The notes: generated by a model not told the origin, from the sequence alone. A stretch of DNA of 64,000 nt from Betaproteobacteria bacterium GR16-43 (GCA_001953215.1 CP019169.1:3224001-3288000); one strand, 5' to 3'. Counted from the stretch's first letter, positions 37,243-46,845 are shown. Numbers and translations are program-made.

Positions 37243-38014
37243 CGGCGGCCCGGACCGGGGATACGTCCTGCATTCGTATCCCTACAAGGAAACCAGCCTC
37301 ATCCTGCAGCTGTTCACCGAGCACCAGGGACGCTTCGGCGCCGTGGCCAAGGGCGCGCGCCGGCCCAAGTCCGCTTCGCGCGCGGTCCTCGTGCCGTTCC
37401 AGCCGCTCTCCCTTTCCTGGTTCGGGCGCGGCGAACTGAAGACGTTGAAGGCCGGCGAGCCCGACGGCCCGGCCTTTCCGCTCGCGGGCGCCGCATTGCT
37501 GGCGGCGTTCTACCTCAACGAGCTGCTGCTGAAGCTCACCCACCGCGACGATCCGCACCCGGGGCTCTACGCCGCGTATCACGAGGCCATCAGCGAACTG
37601 CGAGCGCTGTCGCGCTCGCGCACCAAGCCTGCCGCGGACGCGGTGGAACCGGTGCTGCGCCGCTTCGAAGTCCGGTTGCTGCGCGAACTGGGTTACGCGC
37701 TGGAGCTCGCGCGCGAAGGCGAAAGCCACGTGCCGATCGCCGCCGAACGCGAGTATTTCTACTATGTCGAGCGCGGCGCGGTACCGGCGCCCTCCCACGA
37801 GGAACCGCGGGCGAATGCGGTAAAATTACGCGGCCTCACGCTCCAGCATCTCGAGCGCGGCGAGCTCACCGACCCCGTCACCGCCACCCAGGCCAAGCAG
37901 CTGATGCGACTCATCCTGCACCACGTGCTGAACGGCGAGGAACTCTCGACGCGCAACCTCGCGCGCGACCTGCAGCGCATCGACCCGAAGCGTACCGAAG
38001 AGGCCAAGCGATGA
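37235..38014 (+). CDS. recO: DNA repair protein RecO
   Basis: 259 residues. The N-terminal OB fold begins G-Y-V-L-H-S-Y-P-Y-K-E-T-S-L-I-L and contains G-R-F-G-A-V-A-K-G-A-R-R-P. The helical C-terminal part follows, ending with L-I-L-H-H-V-L-N-G-E-E-L-S-T-R. The usual zinc Cys cluster of some RecO proteins is absent, which is common in proteobacteria. It loads RecA onto gapped DNA with RecR. It overlaps era and pdxJ at its two ends. Confidence 0.96.
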   Translation: MSNGGPDRGYVLHSYPYKETSLILQLFTEHQGRFGAVAKGARRPKSASRAVLVPFQPLSLSWFGRGELKTLKAGEPDGPAFPLAGAALLAAFYLNELLLKLTHRDDPHPGLYAAYHEAISELRALSRSRTKPAADAVEPVLRRFEVRLLRELGYALELAREGESHVPIAAEREYFYYVERGAVPAPSHEEPRANAVKLRGLTLQHLERGELTDPVTATQAKQLMRLILHHVLNGEELSTRNLARDLQRIDPKRTEEAKR

Positions 38015-38757
38015 TCGAACTCGGCGTCAACATCGACCACATCGCGACCATCCGGCAGGCTCGCAGGACGTACGAACCGGACCCGGTCTGGGCTGCCGTC
38101 GAGGCGCACCTCGGGGGCGCCGACGGCATCACCGTCCACCTGCGCGAGGATCGCCGCCATATCCAGGACGAAGACGTGCGCCGGCTGCGCGAAGTGACGA
38201 ACATCAAGCTCAACTTCGAGATGGGGGCCACGGATGAGATGGTCGCCATCGCCGCGCGCATCAAGCCCGAGATGGCGATGCTCGTGCCCGAGGGCCGGGA
38301 GGAAATCACCACCGAAGGCGGCCTGGACATCGTGGCGCGCGAGAAGCGCATCGCAAAGCAAGTGGAAAAGCTCGCCAAGGCGGGCATCGTCGTGAGCGTC
38401 TTCATAGACGCCGACGTGAAGCAGGTGAAGGCGGCCGAGCGCGTCGGGGCGCGCGTCTGCGAAATCCACACCGGCCCGTACGCCCACGCCTTCCACTCGA
38501 AGGGCCGCGACGCGGAAAGCCCGGCCGTGGTGAAGGAGCTCGACAAGATCCGCAAGGCGGGCGATGCGATCCGTGCGGCCGGCATGCGCTTCAACGCCGG
38601 CCACGCGCTGAACTACTTCAACGTGCAGCCCGTGGCGGCGCTGCCGGGCATCCGCGAGCTGCACATCGGCCACGCCATCGTGAGCCGCGCCGTGTTCGTG
38701 GGCATCCGCGAGGCGGTGCGCGAGATGAAGGACTTGATGAGGCAGGCGGCGCGATGA
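38011..38757 (+). CDS. pdxJ: pyridoxine 5'-phosphate synthase
   Basis: 248 residues, a complete PdxJ TIM barrel. It starts E-L-G-V-N-I-D-H-I-A-T-I-R-Q-A-R, with H-L-R-E-D-R-R-H-I, E-M-A-M-L-V-P-E and the terminal E-L-H-I-G-H-A-I-V-S-R-A. It makes vitamin B6 phosphate from 1-deoxyxylulose 5-phosphate and an aminoacetone phosphate. The gene overlaps recO and acpS by 4 bp each. Confidence 0.97.
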   Translation: MIELGVNIDHIATIRQARRTYEPDPVWAAVEAHLGGADGITVHLREDRRHIQDEDVRRLREVTNIKLNFEMGATDEMVAIAARIKPEMAMLVPEGREEITTEGGLDIVAREKRIAKQVEKLAKAGIVVSVFIDADVKQVKAAERVGARVCEIHTGPYAHAFHSKGRDAESPAVVKELDKIRKAGDAIRAAGMRFNAGHALNYFNVQPVAALPGIRELHIGHAIVSRAVFVGIREAVREMKDLMRQAAR

Positions 38758-39131
38758 TCGTCGGCATCGGCACCGACGTCACGTCGATCACGCGCATCGA
38801 GGCCGCGCTGGAACGCTTCGGCGAGAAGTTCGCGCATCGCATCCTGGCGCCCGAAGAGCGCGGCCGCTATCACGCGACCAAGCAGAAGGCGAACCACCTG
38901 GCCAAGCGCTTCGCGGCCAAGGAAGCCTTCGCCAAGGCCATCGGCACCGGCATCCACTCGCCGTTCACCTGGCACAGCATCGCCGTCGCGCGCGACGTGC
39001 GCGGCAAGCCCCTGTTGCATCCGAGCGAGGCGATGGCGCGCCACCTCGCGGAACTCGGCGTCAAGGCGTCGCACGTTTCGCTCACCGACGACGCCGGCGT
39101 GGCCGTCGCGTTCGTCGTGCTGGAAGGATAG
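38754..39131 (+). CDS. acpS: holo-[acyl-carrier-protein] synthase
   Basis: 125 residues. I-G-T-D-V-T at residues 5-10 holds the Mg-binding Asp, and F-A-A-K-E-A-F-A-K-A near residue 57 holds the second acidic ligand and the lysine. It transfers 4'-phosphopantetheine from CoA to the carrier protein. The pdxJ-acpS order is conserved in proteobacteria. The ATG overlaps the pdxJ stop, and nagZ starts 2 bp downstream. Confidence 0.97.
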   Translation: MIVGIGTDVTSITRIEAALERFGEKFAHRILAPEERGRYHATKQKANHLAKRFAAKEAFAKAIGTGIHSPFTWHSIAVARDVRGKPLLHPSEAMARHLAELGVKASHVSLTDDAGVAVAFVVLEG

Positions 39132-39133
39132 TC

Positions 39134-40159
39134 ATGCGGTTGGGACCGGTCATGGTGGACGTCAGCGGCCTGGAGCTTTCCTCCGACGACGTCGAGCGCC
39201 TGCAGCACCCGCAAGTCGGCGGGGTGATCCTCTTCGCCCGCAACTTCGCAGCGCCGCTGCAATTGATCCAGCTCGCCCAATCGATCCGCGAGTTGCGCAA
39301 GCCCGAACTGCTGATCGCCGTCGACCACGAAGGCGGCCGCGTGCAGCGCTTCAAGCACGGCTTCACGCCCATTCCGGCCATGACGCACCTGGGCAAGCTC
39401 TTCGACCGCGATCCCGCGCAGGCCATCGCCGCGGCGCGCGGCTGCGGCTACGTGATGGCGAGCGAGCTGCAGGCGCACGGCGTGGATTTCACGTTCGCGC
39501 CCGTGCTCGACGTGGACTACGGCGAATCGAGCGTGATCGGCGACCGCGCGCTGCATGCGGACCCGAACGTGATCGCCGTCCTTGCCGAGGCGCTGCAAGC
39601 CGGCCTCGCGGCCGCGGGCATGACGAGCGTGGGCAAGCATTTTCCCGGGCACGGCTTCGTGCGCGCCGATTCGCACCTCGAAGTGCCTGTCGATGACCGA
39701 ACGCTCGCCGAGATCACCGCGACGGACCTCGTGCCGTTCCAGCGTCTCGCGCGTTCCGGCATGGGCGGCATGATGCCCGCGCACGTCGTCTACTCGAAGG
39801 TGGATTCGAAACCCGCCGGCTTCTCTTCCATCTGGCTGCAGAAGATCCTGCGCGAGAAGTTGGGCTTCGAGGGGCTCATCTTCTCGGATGACCTCTCGAT
39901 GGAAGGGGCCAGCACCGCGGGCGGCATGGTCGGCCGCGCCAACGCCGCCATGAACGCCGGCTGCGACATGGTGCTCATCTGCAACGACCCGCGCGCCCAG
40001 GACACGTGCCTCGAAGGCCTCGAGCGCCGTCCGGTGGCGCCCACGCTGCTGCGCCGCGTCGACCGCATGCGCGGCCGCGCCATTTCTTCGGCTGCGTTGA
40101 AGTCGAGCGCGAACTACCTGGCGGCCGTGGAGAACCTCGCGCGGATCCGCGGGGTGTGA
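39134..40159 (+). CDS. nagZ: beta-N-acetylhexosaminidase NagZ
   Basis: 341 residues, glycoside hydrolase family 3. The family motif K-H-F-P-G-H-G lies near residue 170 with the flexible catalytic-loop His, and the nucleophile Asp is in S-D-D-L-S-M-E-G-A near residue 252. It removes GlcNAc from anhydromuropeptides in cell-wall recycling in the cytoplasm. It directly abuts uvrC with no gap. Confidence 0.96.
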   Translation: MRLGPVMVDVSGLELSSDDVERLQHPQVGGVILFARNFAAPLQLIQLAQSIRELRKPELLIAVDHEGGRVQRFKHGFTPIPAMTHLGKLFDRDPAQAIAAARGCGYVMASELQAHGVDFTFAPVLDVDYGESSVIGDRALHADPNVIAVLAEALQAGLAAAGMTSVGKHFPGHGFVRADSHLEVPVDDRTLAEITATDLVPFQRLARSGMGGMMPAHVVYSKVDSKPAGFSSIWLQKILREKLGFEGLIFSDDLSMEGASTAGGMVGRANAAMNAGCDMVLICNDPRAQDTCLEGLERRPVAPTLLRRVDRMRGRAISSAALKSSANYLAAVENLARIRGV

Positions 40160-41968
40160 GTGGCATCCGAATTCGATAGCGCCGCGTTCCTGGCCGGCGT
40201 CCCCACGCTGCCGGGCGTCTACCGGTTCAAGAACGCCGCCGGCGAGATCATCTACGTCGGCAAGGCGAAGGACCTCAAGAAGCGCGTCTCCAACTACTTC
40301 CAGAAGACGCACGCGAGCCCGCGCACCACGATGATGGTGGGCCAGATCGCCGATGCCGAGTACACGGCCACGCGCACCGAAGCCGAGGCGCTGCTGCTCG
40401 AGAACAACGCGATCAAGAGCGCGCAGCCGAAGTTCAACGTGCTCTTCCGCGACGACAAGAGCTACGGCTACGTGCTGATCACGGGCCACAAGTTCCCGCA
40501 GATCCGCTTCTACCGCGGCGTGCAGCACAAGGGCAATCGCTACTTCGGGCCGTTCCCGAGCGCCTGGTCGGTGCGCGAGACCATCGGCCACCTCCAGAAG
40601 ATCTTTCTCCTCCGTACCTGCGACGACACGGTATTCGCCCACCGTTCGCGCCCGTGCCTGCTGCACCAGATCGGCCGCTGCTCGGCGCCGTGCGTGGGCA
40701 AGATCGACGTCGAGGCCTACAAGCTCGACGTGGAGCACGCCGCGCAGTTTCTCTCCGGCAAGGACGACGACGTGACGGCCGCGATCACGAAGGTGATGGA
40801 TTCGGCCGCCGAACGCCAGGAGTACGAGCTGGCCGCGCAACACCGCGACCGCATCCGCATGTTGCAGCGCGTGCGTTCCGGACAAGCGGTCGAGACCGCG
40901 AAGGCCGGCGACGTGGACATCATCGTCGCCGTCGAGCGCGAGGGCGTGTGGGCCGTGACGCTCGCCATGGTGCGCGGCGGCCGCCACCTGGGCGATCGCA
41001 CGTTCTTCCCGCAGAACGCCGGCGGCAGCCTCGCGAACGACGTGCTCGAGGCCTTCATGGAGCAGCACTACGTCCTGCAGCCCGCGCCGCCGAAGATCAT
41101 CGTCGACCAACTGGAGGGCCCTTCGTCGATGGAGGAGGTGCTCTCCGAATCGGCGAGCCATCCCGTGCGCATCAACTCGCGCCCGATCGGCGAGCCGCGC
41201 CTGTGGATCGACATGGCGCGCAAGAACGCGAGCCTCGCCCTCACCACGCGCATCGCCGCGCAGGAAACGCAGGAGGCCCGTGCCGCCGCACTGCAGGAAT
41301 TCATGGCGTCCGAGGCTCCCGTCGCCCGCATCGAATGCTTCGACATCAGCCACACGATGGGCGAATCGCCCGTGGCTTCGTGCGTGGTGTACGACAAGGG
41401 CGGGATGCAGACTTCCGAGTACCGGCGCTACAACGTGAAGGGCGTGGAGCCGGGCGACGACTACGGCGCGATGAAGTACGCGCTCGAGGTGCGCTATCGG
41501 CCGCTCGCGGAAGGCGAGGGTCGCGTTCCGGACCTGATCCTGATCGACGGCGGGCGAGGGCAGGTGAACGCCGCGCGCCAGGTGATGGTCGATTTCGGAC
41601 TCGCGGACATTCCCATGGTGGGAGTCTCCAAAGGGGTCGAACGCAAGGCGGGCCTCGAGCAGCTGGTCTTCCCGGACGAGGAGGAGCCGCGCATCCTGCC
41701 GCCGCACCATCCGGCGCTGCACCTGATCCAGCAGATCCGCGACGAGGCGCACCGCTTCGCCATCACGGGCCACCGCGCCAAGCGGGGCAAGGCACGCCGG
41801 GCCTCACGGCTGGAGGAGATCGGTTCCGTCGGGCCCAAGCGACGCAAGCAGCTCCTCGCGCACTTCGGGGGATTGCAGGGCGTGATGGCCGCGAGCGTGG
41901 ACGATCTTGCCCGCGTGGAGGGCATCAGCCGTACACTCGCGGAACGCATCTACAACGAACTGCACTGA
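40160..41968 (+). CDS. uvrC: excinuclease ABC subunit C
   Basis: 602 residues from a GTG right after the nagZ stop. The GIY-YIG nuclease domain begins G-V-Y-R-F-K near residue 19, with I-Y-V-G-K-A-K-D-L-K-K-R-V. A UvrB-binding UVR motif lies near residue 200, the RNase H-like endonuclease domain has E-C-F-D-I-S-H-T-M-G and D-G-G-R-G-Q, and the helix-hairpin-helix tail is at 540-600. It makes both incisions in nucleotide excision repair. Confidence 0.98.
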   Translation: MASEFDSAAFLAGVPTLPGVYRFKNAAGEIIYVGKAKDLKKRVSNYFQKTHASPRTTMMVGQIADAEYTATRTEAEALLLENNAIKSAQPKFNVLFRDDKSYGYVLITGHKFPQIRFYRGVQHKGNRYFGPFPSAWSVRETIGHLQKIFLLRTCDDTVFAHRSRPCLLHQIGRCSAPCVGKIDVEAYKLDVEHAAQFLSGKDDDVTAAITKVMDSAAERQEYELAAQHRDRIRMLQRVRSGQAVETAKAGDVDIIVAVEREGVWAVTLAMVRGGRHLGDRTFFPQNAGGSLANDVLEAFMEQHYVLQPAPPKIIVDQLEGPSSMEEVLSESASHPVRINSRPIGEPRLWIDMARKNASLALTTRIAAQETQEARAAALQEFMASEAPVARIECFDISHTMGESPVASCVVYDKGGMQTSEYRRYNVKGVEPGDDYGAMKYALEVRYRPLAEGEGRVPDLILIDGGRGQVNAARQVMVDFGLADIPMVGVSKGVERKAGLEQLVFPDEEEPRILPPHHPALHLIQQIRDEAHRFAITGHRAKRGKARRASRLEEIGSVGPKRRKQLLAHFGGLQGVMAASVDDLARVEGISRTLAERIYNELH

Positions 41969-41988
41969 TGGACGCGCGACCGCATTGA
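41968..41988 (+). other. six-codon mini-cistron bridging uvrC and pgsA
   Basis: An ATG shares its A with the uvrC stop (TGATG), encodes M-D-A-R-P-H, and stops with a TGA that overlaps the TTG start of pgsA (TTGA). Ribosomes ending uvrC could re-initiate here and be handed to pgsA 17 nt later. It may be a chance product of compact spacing. Confidence 0.3.
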
Positions 41989-42557
41989 GCTCGAAGTTCA
42001 ACCTCCCGATCCTCCTCACCTGGCTCCGGGTGGCGGCGATCCCGCTCTTCGTCGCGGTGCTCTACTTCCCCGAGGACTGGCTCACCGAGCGCCAGGCCAA
42101 CGTGATCTCGATGTGGATCTTCATCGCCGCCGCGGTCACCGACTGGGCCGACGGCTACCTCGCCCGCAAGTGGAACCAGACCACGCCATTCGGCGCGTTC
42201 CTCGACCCCGTGGCCGACAAGCTGATGGTCGCCGCCGCGATGATCGTGCTCACGGAGAAGGGCTTCGTGGATCCCTTCGCGACGCTGATCATCATCAGCC
42301 GCGAGATCACCATCTCGGCCCTGCGCGAATGGATGGCTTCGGTGGGGCAGTCCAAGAGCGTGGCCGTGAACATGGCCGGGAAACTCAAGACGGTGATGCA
42401 ACTCGTGGCCATTCCGTTCCTGCTTTTCAACGGCGTGCTCTTCGGCCTTTTCCACACCAACCCGGTGGGGCGCGTGCTGATCTGGATCGCGGCGTTCATC
42501 ACGCTTTGGTCTATGCTGGTGTACCTGAAGGCCGCGATGAGAGTCCCAAGTACTTGA
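41985..42557 (+). CDS. pgsA: CDP-diacylglycerol-glycerol-3-phosphate 3-phosphatidyltransferase
   Basis: 190 residues from a TTG (L-S-S-K-F-N-L-P). It has about five membrane helices and the CDP-alcohol phosphotransferase motif: T-D-W-A-D-G-Y-L-A-R, then G-A-F-L-D-P-V-A-D-K, with all four catalytic Asp residues. It makes phosphatidylglycerol phosphate at the inner membrane. Homologues begin at the N-L-P-x-x-L-T-W-L-R segment, which supports the TTG over longer frames. The uvrC-pgsA order is conserved in proteobacteria. Confidence 0.95.
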   Translation: MSSKFNLPILLTWLRVAAIPLFVAVLYFPEDWLTERQANVISMWIFIAAAVTDWADGYLARKWNQTTPFGAFLDPVADKLMVAAAMIVLTEKGFVDPFATLIIISREITISALREWMASVGQSKSVAVNMAGKLKTVMQLVAIPFLLFNGVLFGLFHTNPVGRVLIWIAAFITLWSMLVYLKAAMRVPST

Positions 42558-42567
42558 TTTACAATCA

Positions 42568-42762
42568 ATGACTTATATGACATACTTAAAGTCAGTTCGA
42601 GTTCACTTTTCGTACTGGGATCCCCGCCGCGTGGACCAGGAACGGACGGAGCGGGCCGAGCGGCGCCTGCGGGAGCTCTACGAATTCGCCGGGAACATCC
42701 GGCGCGTTCCTACGCCTGAAAGCGCGGCGAACGTTGAAGGGAAGGGGTCTCCCCGGCTATAA
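42568..42762 (+). CDS. possible small protein, unknown
   Basis: A 64-codon frame after pgsA. The first 20 codons lie in a locally A/T-rich stretch (unusual here), the rest is charged and helix-like (E-R-A-E-R-R-L-R-E-L). No ribosome site precedes the ATG, no family is recognised, and the 3' end overlaps the tRNA promoter. It may be non-coding. Confidence 0.25.
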   Translation: MTYMTYLKSVRVHFSYWDPRRVDQERTERAERRLRELYEFAGNIRRVPTPESAANVEGKGSPRL

Positions 42763-42763
42763 T
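42734..42763 (+). promoter_or_regulatory. sigma-70 promoter of the tRNA-Gly (and tRNA-Cys) genes
   Basis: TTGAAG (42734-42739), an 18-bp spacer and a consensus TATAAT (42758-42763) lie 11 bp before the mature 5' end of tRNA-Gly. Good match and position for a stable-RNA promoter. Confidence 0.75.
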
Positions 42764-42774
42764 TGCTGTTCTTC

Positions 42775-42850
42775 GCGGCAGTAGCTCAGTTGGTAGAGCG
42801 CAACCTTGCCAAGGTTGAGGTCGAGAGTTCGAGACTCTTCTGCCGCTCCA
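42775..42850 (+). tRNA. tRNA-Gly (anticodon GCC)
   Basis: A 76-nt tRNA. Acceptor GCGGCAG pairs with CTGCCGC, the D-loop has AGCTCAGTTGG, the anticodon arm CAACC-TTGCCAA-GGTTG gives GCC, the T-arm has GTTCGAGAC, and the CCA end is encoded. It lies downstream of pgsA, as in many betaproteobacteria. Confidence 0.97.
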
Positions 42851-42858
42851 GCATTACC

Positions 42859-42889
42859 CGGGGGAAATCGGTCACACCGGTTTCCCCCG
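42859..42889 (+). terminator. hairpin between tRNA-Gly and tRNA-Cys
   Basis: Arms of 14 nt (42859-42872 and 42876-42889) pair with one G-T mismatch around a CAC loop and are followed by TTTCG. It could terminate the tRNA-Gly transcript or act as a processing spacer if tRNA-Cys is made by read-through. Confidence 0.5.
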
Positions 42890-42929
42890 TTTCGATTCCG
42901 GCCCCTGAATCTCCAAGGGGCGCCTCCCG

Positions 42930-43003
42930 GGCGGGATGGCAGAGTGGTTATGCAGCGGCCTGCAAAGCCGTGTACGGCGGTTCGATTCCGCCTCCTGCCT
43001 CCA
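42930..43003 (+). tRNA. tRNA-Cys (anticodon GCA)
   Basis: A 74-nt tRNA. Acceptor GGCGGGA pairs with TCCTGCC (one G-T pair), the anticodon loop CTGCAAA gives GCA, the T-arm has GGTTCGATTCC, and the CCA end is encoded. The part from the anticodon loop to one base past CCA (42959-43004) is repeated exactly at 48100-48145, marking it as an integration target. Confidence 0.97.
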
Positions 43004-43004
43004 G
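42959..43004 (+). repeat. attL-like 46-bp direct repeat in tRNA-Cys
   Basis: Forty-six bases running from the anticodon loop of tRNA-Cys to the base after CCA. They recur without mismatch at 48100-48145, 5141 bp away in the same orientation. Flanking bases differ on both sides, so the repeat ends are sharp. This is the pattern left by tyrosine recombinases that integrate at the 3' part of tRNA genes. Confidence 0.85.
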
Positions 43005-43024
43005 AATTCCCTTCGCCATCCGTT

Positions 43025-44014
43025 TCACCTCTTGCGAGGCTGTCCACGCGCTCGCACCGATCTCCTGCCCTTTGCTTCGGCAGTCGCGAGCTCCTTCGCG
43101 GTCAACACGAACTCCGCGGTGTCCTTCAGGGATGCCACGGCGTGGTCGATGAACGCCCGCACGCGCGCGGGCTGCTCCGCGCGGCTCCCGAAATAGATGA
43201 AGACGCTTGCCCGATCGGACACGTGCTGCGTGAGCAGGGGCACAAGGCGTCCGGAGCGAACGTGCTGGGCGACGGCGATGTTCGTGAGCGATCCGATCAC
43301 GTGTCCCGCAAGCACCGCTTCGGTTTCGAGCTCCTCGTTGTTGCTGCAGAGCGCCGGCGGTACCTGATAGGCCACGATCGAATCGTCGACCTTCACGTTC
43401 CACGGCAGTAGCGTGCCCTTGTTGGGGCTGCGAAAGACGCTGCACCGGTGTGACGCGAGTTCCTCCAGGCTCTGAGGCGCCCCATAGCGGGCCAAGTAGC
43501 TCGGTGCCGCGCAGATCACGAGCTGCAGGGGAAAGAGCCGGCGCGCGATAACGCCTTCGGCCGGGGATGCCCCGATGCGGAAGCCGACCTCCACGCGATC
43601 CTCGACCCAGTTACCCACGCGGTCTTCCATCAGCACATCGGGCTGCACCTCGGGGTATTTGCGGCAGAACTCCTTCAGCACGGGCCACAGCACTCGAACG
43701 AAGTTGATGTGCGGCGTAACGATCCGCAGCGGACCGGCCATCTCGTCCTTCGACTGGCGAACTACGGTCAGTGCGCGCTGCAGCCCCGCCAACGCCGGCC
43801 TTGCCGCCTCCAGAAAGCGCCGACCGTCCTCGGTCAGGGTCATTGATCGCGTGGTGCGGTGGAAGAGCCGAACACCCAAGTAATGCTCGAGTTGGGCGAG
43901 GGCCTGGCTCGCGGCCTGGGGCGTGATCGACTGCGCGGCGGCCGCGCGCCGCAGGCTTCCCAACTCGGCGGTCCTGGCGAACGTGGTGATGGAGCGCAGT
44001 TCGTTGATGGGCAT
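43025..44014 (-). CDS. LysR family transcriptional regulator
   Basis: 329 residues. The winged helix-turn-helix covers residues 1-60, with A-A-A-A-Q-S-I-T-P-Q-A-A-S-Q-A-L-A-Q-L-E and L-F-H-R-T-T-R-S, and a LysR substrate-binding domain covers about 90-295. It resembles the subgroup near toxin- or quinone-responsive LysR proteins. The ATG at 44014 (M-P-I-N-E-L-R-S) fits the family start; longer frames do not. It is divergent from the cupin/CMD gene and presumably controls that operon. Confidence 0.95.
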   Translation of the reverse strand: MPINELRSITTFARTAELGSLRRAAAAQSITPQAASQALAQLEHYLGVRLFHRTTRSMTLTEDGRRFLEAARPALAGLQRALTVVRQSKDEMAGPLRIVTPHINFVRVLWPVLKEFCRKYPEVQPDVLMEDRVGNWVEDRVEVGFRIGASPAEGVIARRLFPLQLVICAAPSYLARYGAPQSLEELASHRCSVFRSPNKGTLLPWNVKVDDSIVAYQVPPALCSNNEELETEAVLAGHVIGSLTNIAVAQHVRSGRLVPLLTQHVSDRASVFIYFGSRAEQPARVRAFIDHAVASLKDTAEFVLTAKELATAEAKGRRSVRARGQPRKR

Positions 44015-44152
44015 GGCCGTCTCTGGCGTTGATAAGCAAGTGTAGCTTGCCAATCCAACAAGGTGTTATGGGCTAGTTCCGTGTGAATCGTCTGCCTACA
44101 CTGGCGTCATACCTGTCGAACACTCCCTGCAAAACCCATGGAAGGAAGCCCG
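44015..44152. promoter_or_regulatory. divergent LysR-cupin control region
   Basis: 138 bp between the divergent LysR and cupin/CMD genes. A small inverted repeat GCAAG (44036-44040) and CTTGC (44046-44050) with T-N11-A spacing could be the LysR box. TACACT at 44097-44102 is a possible -10 for the rightward operon; its -35 is poor, as expected for an activator-dependent promoter. Confidence 0.4.
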
Positions 44153-44941
44153 ATGAAAACGCTCGCCGCCGCCGCCGCGACCTTCGCGCTGATGCAACCC
44201 GTCTTCGCCGAGCAAGTCGAGATCTCACGCGCGGGCACACGGGCCTCCTCGCCCGGCCCCCGTGAAAACTTTACGGGCACCGTGCGGGTCGATCCCGTGT
44301 TTCCCGCCAAGGAGCCGGGCCGAACGTCCGGGGGCAACGTGACCTTCTCGCCGGGAGCGCGCTCGAACTGGCACACGCATCCGATCGCTCAGGTGCTGGT
44401 CGTGACCGCCGGTGTGGGCCGCGTGCAGCAATGGGGCTCGGAGATGCAGGAGATCCGTCCGGGCGACGTGGTGCGCATTCCCGCAGGCGTGAAGCACTGG
44501 CATGGCGCCGCCCCCGACAGCTCGATGACCCACTTGGCGATCACCGAGCAGCTCGACGGCAAGGCCGTCGAATGGATGGAGCCGGTGACTGACGCGCAGT
44601 ACGGCGCGAATGTCCCGACGCGGGGCGGCGTGGCAGGCGCGCAGGGGCTCTTCGGTGACGTGGCACCCAAGCTCGCAGATCTCACCGACACGGTTCTCTT
44701 CGGCGACGTGTGGGCGCGCCCGGGTCTTTCCCAGCGCGACCGCAGCCTCGTGACGGTGAGCGCGCTGATCGCCCTGAACCGCCCCGAGCAGTTGCGCTCG
44801 CACATGGCACGGGCCCTTCAGAACGGCGTAACCGAAGAGGAACTCGTGGAGACCCTGACACAGCTCGCGTTCTATTCGGGCTGGCCCAACGCCATCAATG
44901 CGGCGAACGTCGCGCGCGAGGTCTTCAAGCAGAAGCCTTGA
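44153..44941 (+). CDS. exported cupin / carboxymuconolactone decarboxylase-like fusion
   Basis: 262 residues. A signal peptide (M-K-T-L-A to V-F-A-E) is followed by a cupin domain (about 60-140) with metal-ligand pattern W-H-T-H-P and later K-H-W-H-G-A. A CMD/AhpD-like helical domain (about 170-258) has R-D-R-S-L-V-T-V-S and the H-M-A-R-A-L-x-N-G-V-T-x-E-E-L motif. CMD domains act on lactones or peroxides; the substrate here is unknown. The AhpD Cys pair is not present. The start at 44153 has a GGAAGGAAG ribosome site. It is first in the island operon. Confidence 0.9.
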   Translation: MKTLAAAAATFALMQPVFAEQVEISRAGTRASSPGPRENFTGTVRVDPVFPAKEPGRTSGGNVTFSPGARSNWHTHPIAQVLVVTAGVGRVQQWGSEMQEIRPGDVVRIPAGVKHWHGAAPDSSMTHLAITEQLDGKAVEWMEPVTDAQYGANVPTRGGVAGAQGLFGDVAPKLADLTDTVLFGDVWARPGLSQRDRSLVTVSALIALNRPEQLRSHMARALQNGVTEEELVETLTQLAFYSGWPNAINAANVAREVFKQKP

Positions 44942-44947
44942 AGATGA

Positions 44948-45844
<897 letters not shown>

Positions 45845-45855
45845 ATGGACCGCGC

Positions 45856-46845
45856 ATGCCATTCCTCCGTCTGGTCTGGCTCTTTCTCGTCCTCGTCATG
45901 GGGTTCACGATGAGCGCCGTGCACGGCGCCGACCCAGCCGCGAAGATCGGATCGCATCTCACGCCGAACCATCGCATCGGCGACCTGCTCGCGCATCCGG
46001 CGTTCGCGCCGTACGGGCGGCTCCTGCTTCCCTGGGACGGTCGTCGCTACGACGAATCCCTGCGTCTCGCGCAGGTGGGCTCGCTTCTGCCTTACCACGG
46101 CCATGTCGACGCTGACGACGTCGTGAGTGCCCTGAACCGGATGATCGATGAGCGGGCATCGGGCAAGACTGTCTTCTACGATTTCTATTCGGAGGCCGAG
46201 AAGAAATCAGATCCCTCGAAGCGCAACACGGGGCTCTTCTTCTACCGTGGCAAGCCGGGAGCGCCGTTCGCGCTCATCGCGCCGGGCGGGGGCTTCGAAT
46301 ACGTAGGATCGCTTCACGAAGGCTTTCCCTACGCCGACGAGATCAGCAAGCGCGGCTACAACGCCTTCGTCGTGAAATACCGCGCCGGCGCGGGAGCCAC
46401 GGTCGCCACCGAAGACATGGCGCAGGCGCTTTCCCACATCTTGCGCAACGCGAGCACATTGGAGGTGGGAACCGCGAGCTACTCGCTCTGGGGCAGCTCG
46501 GCTGGCGCGCGCATGGCGGCCGCGATTGGCTCGCACGGAGCGGAGCAGTTCGGCGGCGACAAGCTGCCGAAACCTTCGGTCGTGGTGATGGCCTATACCG
46601 GCCATTCCGATCACGCCACGAGCGAGCCGGCCACCTTTGTCGTCGTGGGCGAAAACGACGGCATCGCACCTCCCGCGACGATGGAGCGGCGTGTCCAGGC
46701 CTTGCGTGCGCGGGGCACGGAGGTCGAGTACCTCAAGTTCGCGAACGTTGGCCACGGCTTCGGCGTGGGCAGGGGCACGAGCGCGGAAGGCTGGGTCGGC
46801 AAGGCCACACGATTCTGGGAGAAACACATGGGGACGACACGATGA
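45856..46845 (+). CDS. exported alpha/beta hydrolase (esterase-like)
   Basis: 329 residues with a signal peptide (hydrophobic residues 4-20, cleavage near V-H-G-A-D). The fold has an A-P-G-G-G-F oxyanion loop near residue 150, a W-G-S-S-A-G-A nucleophile elbow near residue 213, and a C-terminal G-H-G-F-G-V with the catalytic His. It is similar to esterase/acetyl-xylan-esterase type proteins. It overlaps the next gene by 4 bp. Together with its neighbours it suggests hydrolysis of an ester outside the cytoplasm. Confidence 0.88.
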   Translation: MPFLRLVWLFLVLVMGFTMSAVHGADPAAKIGSHLTPNHRIGDLLAHPAFAPYGRLLLPWDGRRYDESLRLAQVGSLLPYHGHVDADDVVSALNRMIDERASGKTVFYDFYSEAEKKSDPSKRNTGLFFYRGKPGAPFALIAPGGGFEYVGSLHEGFPYADEISKRGYNAFVVKYRAGAGATVATEDMAQALSHILRNASTLEVGTASYSLWGSSAGARMAAAIGSHGAEQFGGDKLPKPSVVVMAYTGHSDHATSEPATFVVVGENDGIAPPATMERRVQALRARGTEVEYLKFANVGHGFGVGRGTSAEGWVGKATRFWEKHMGTTR

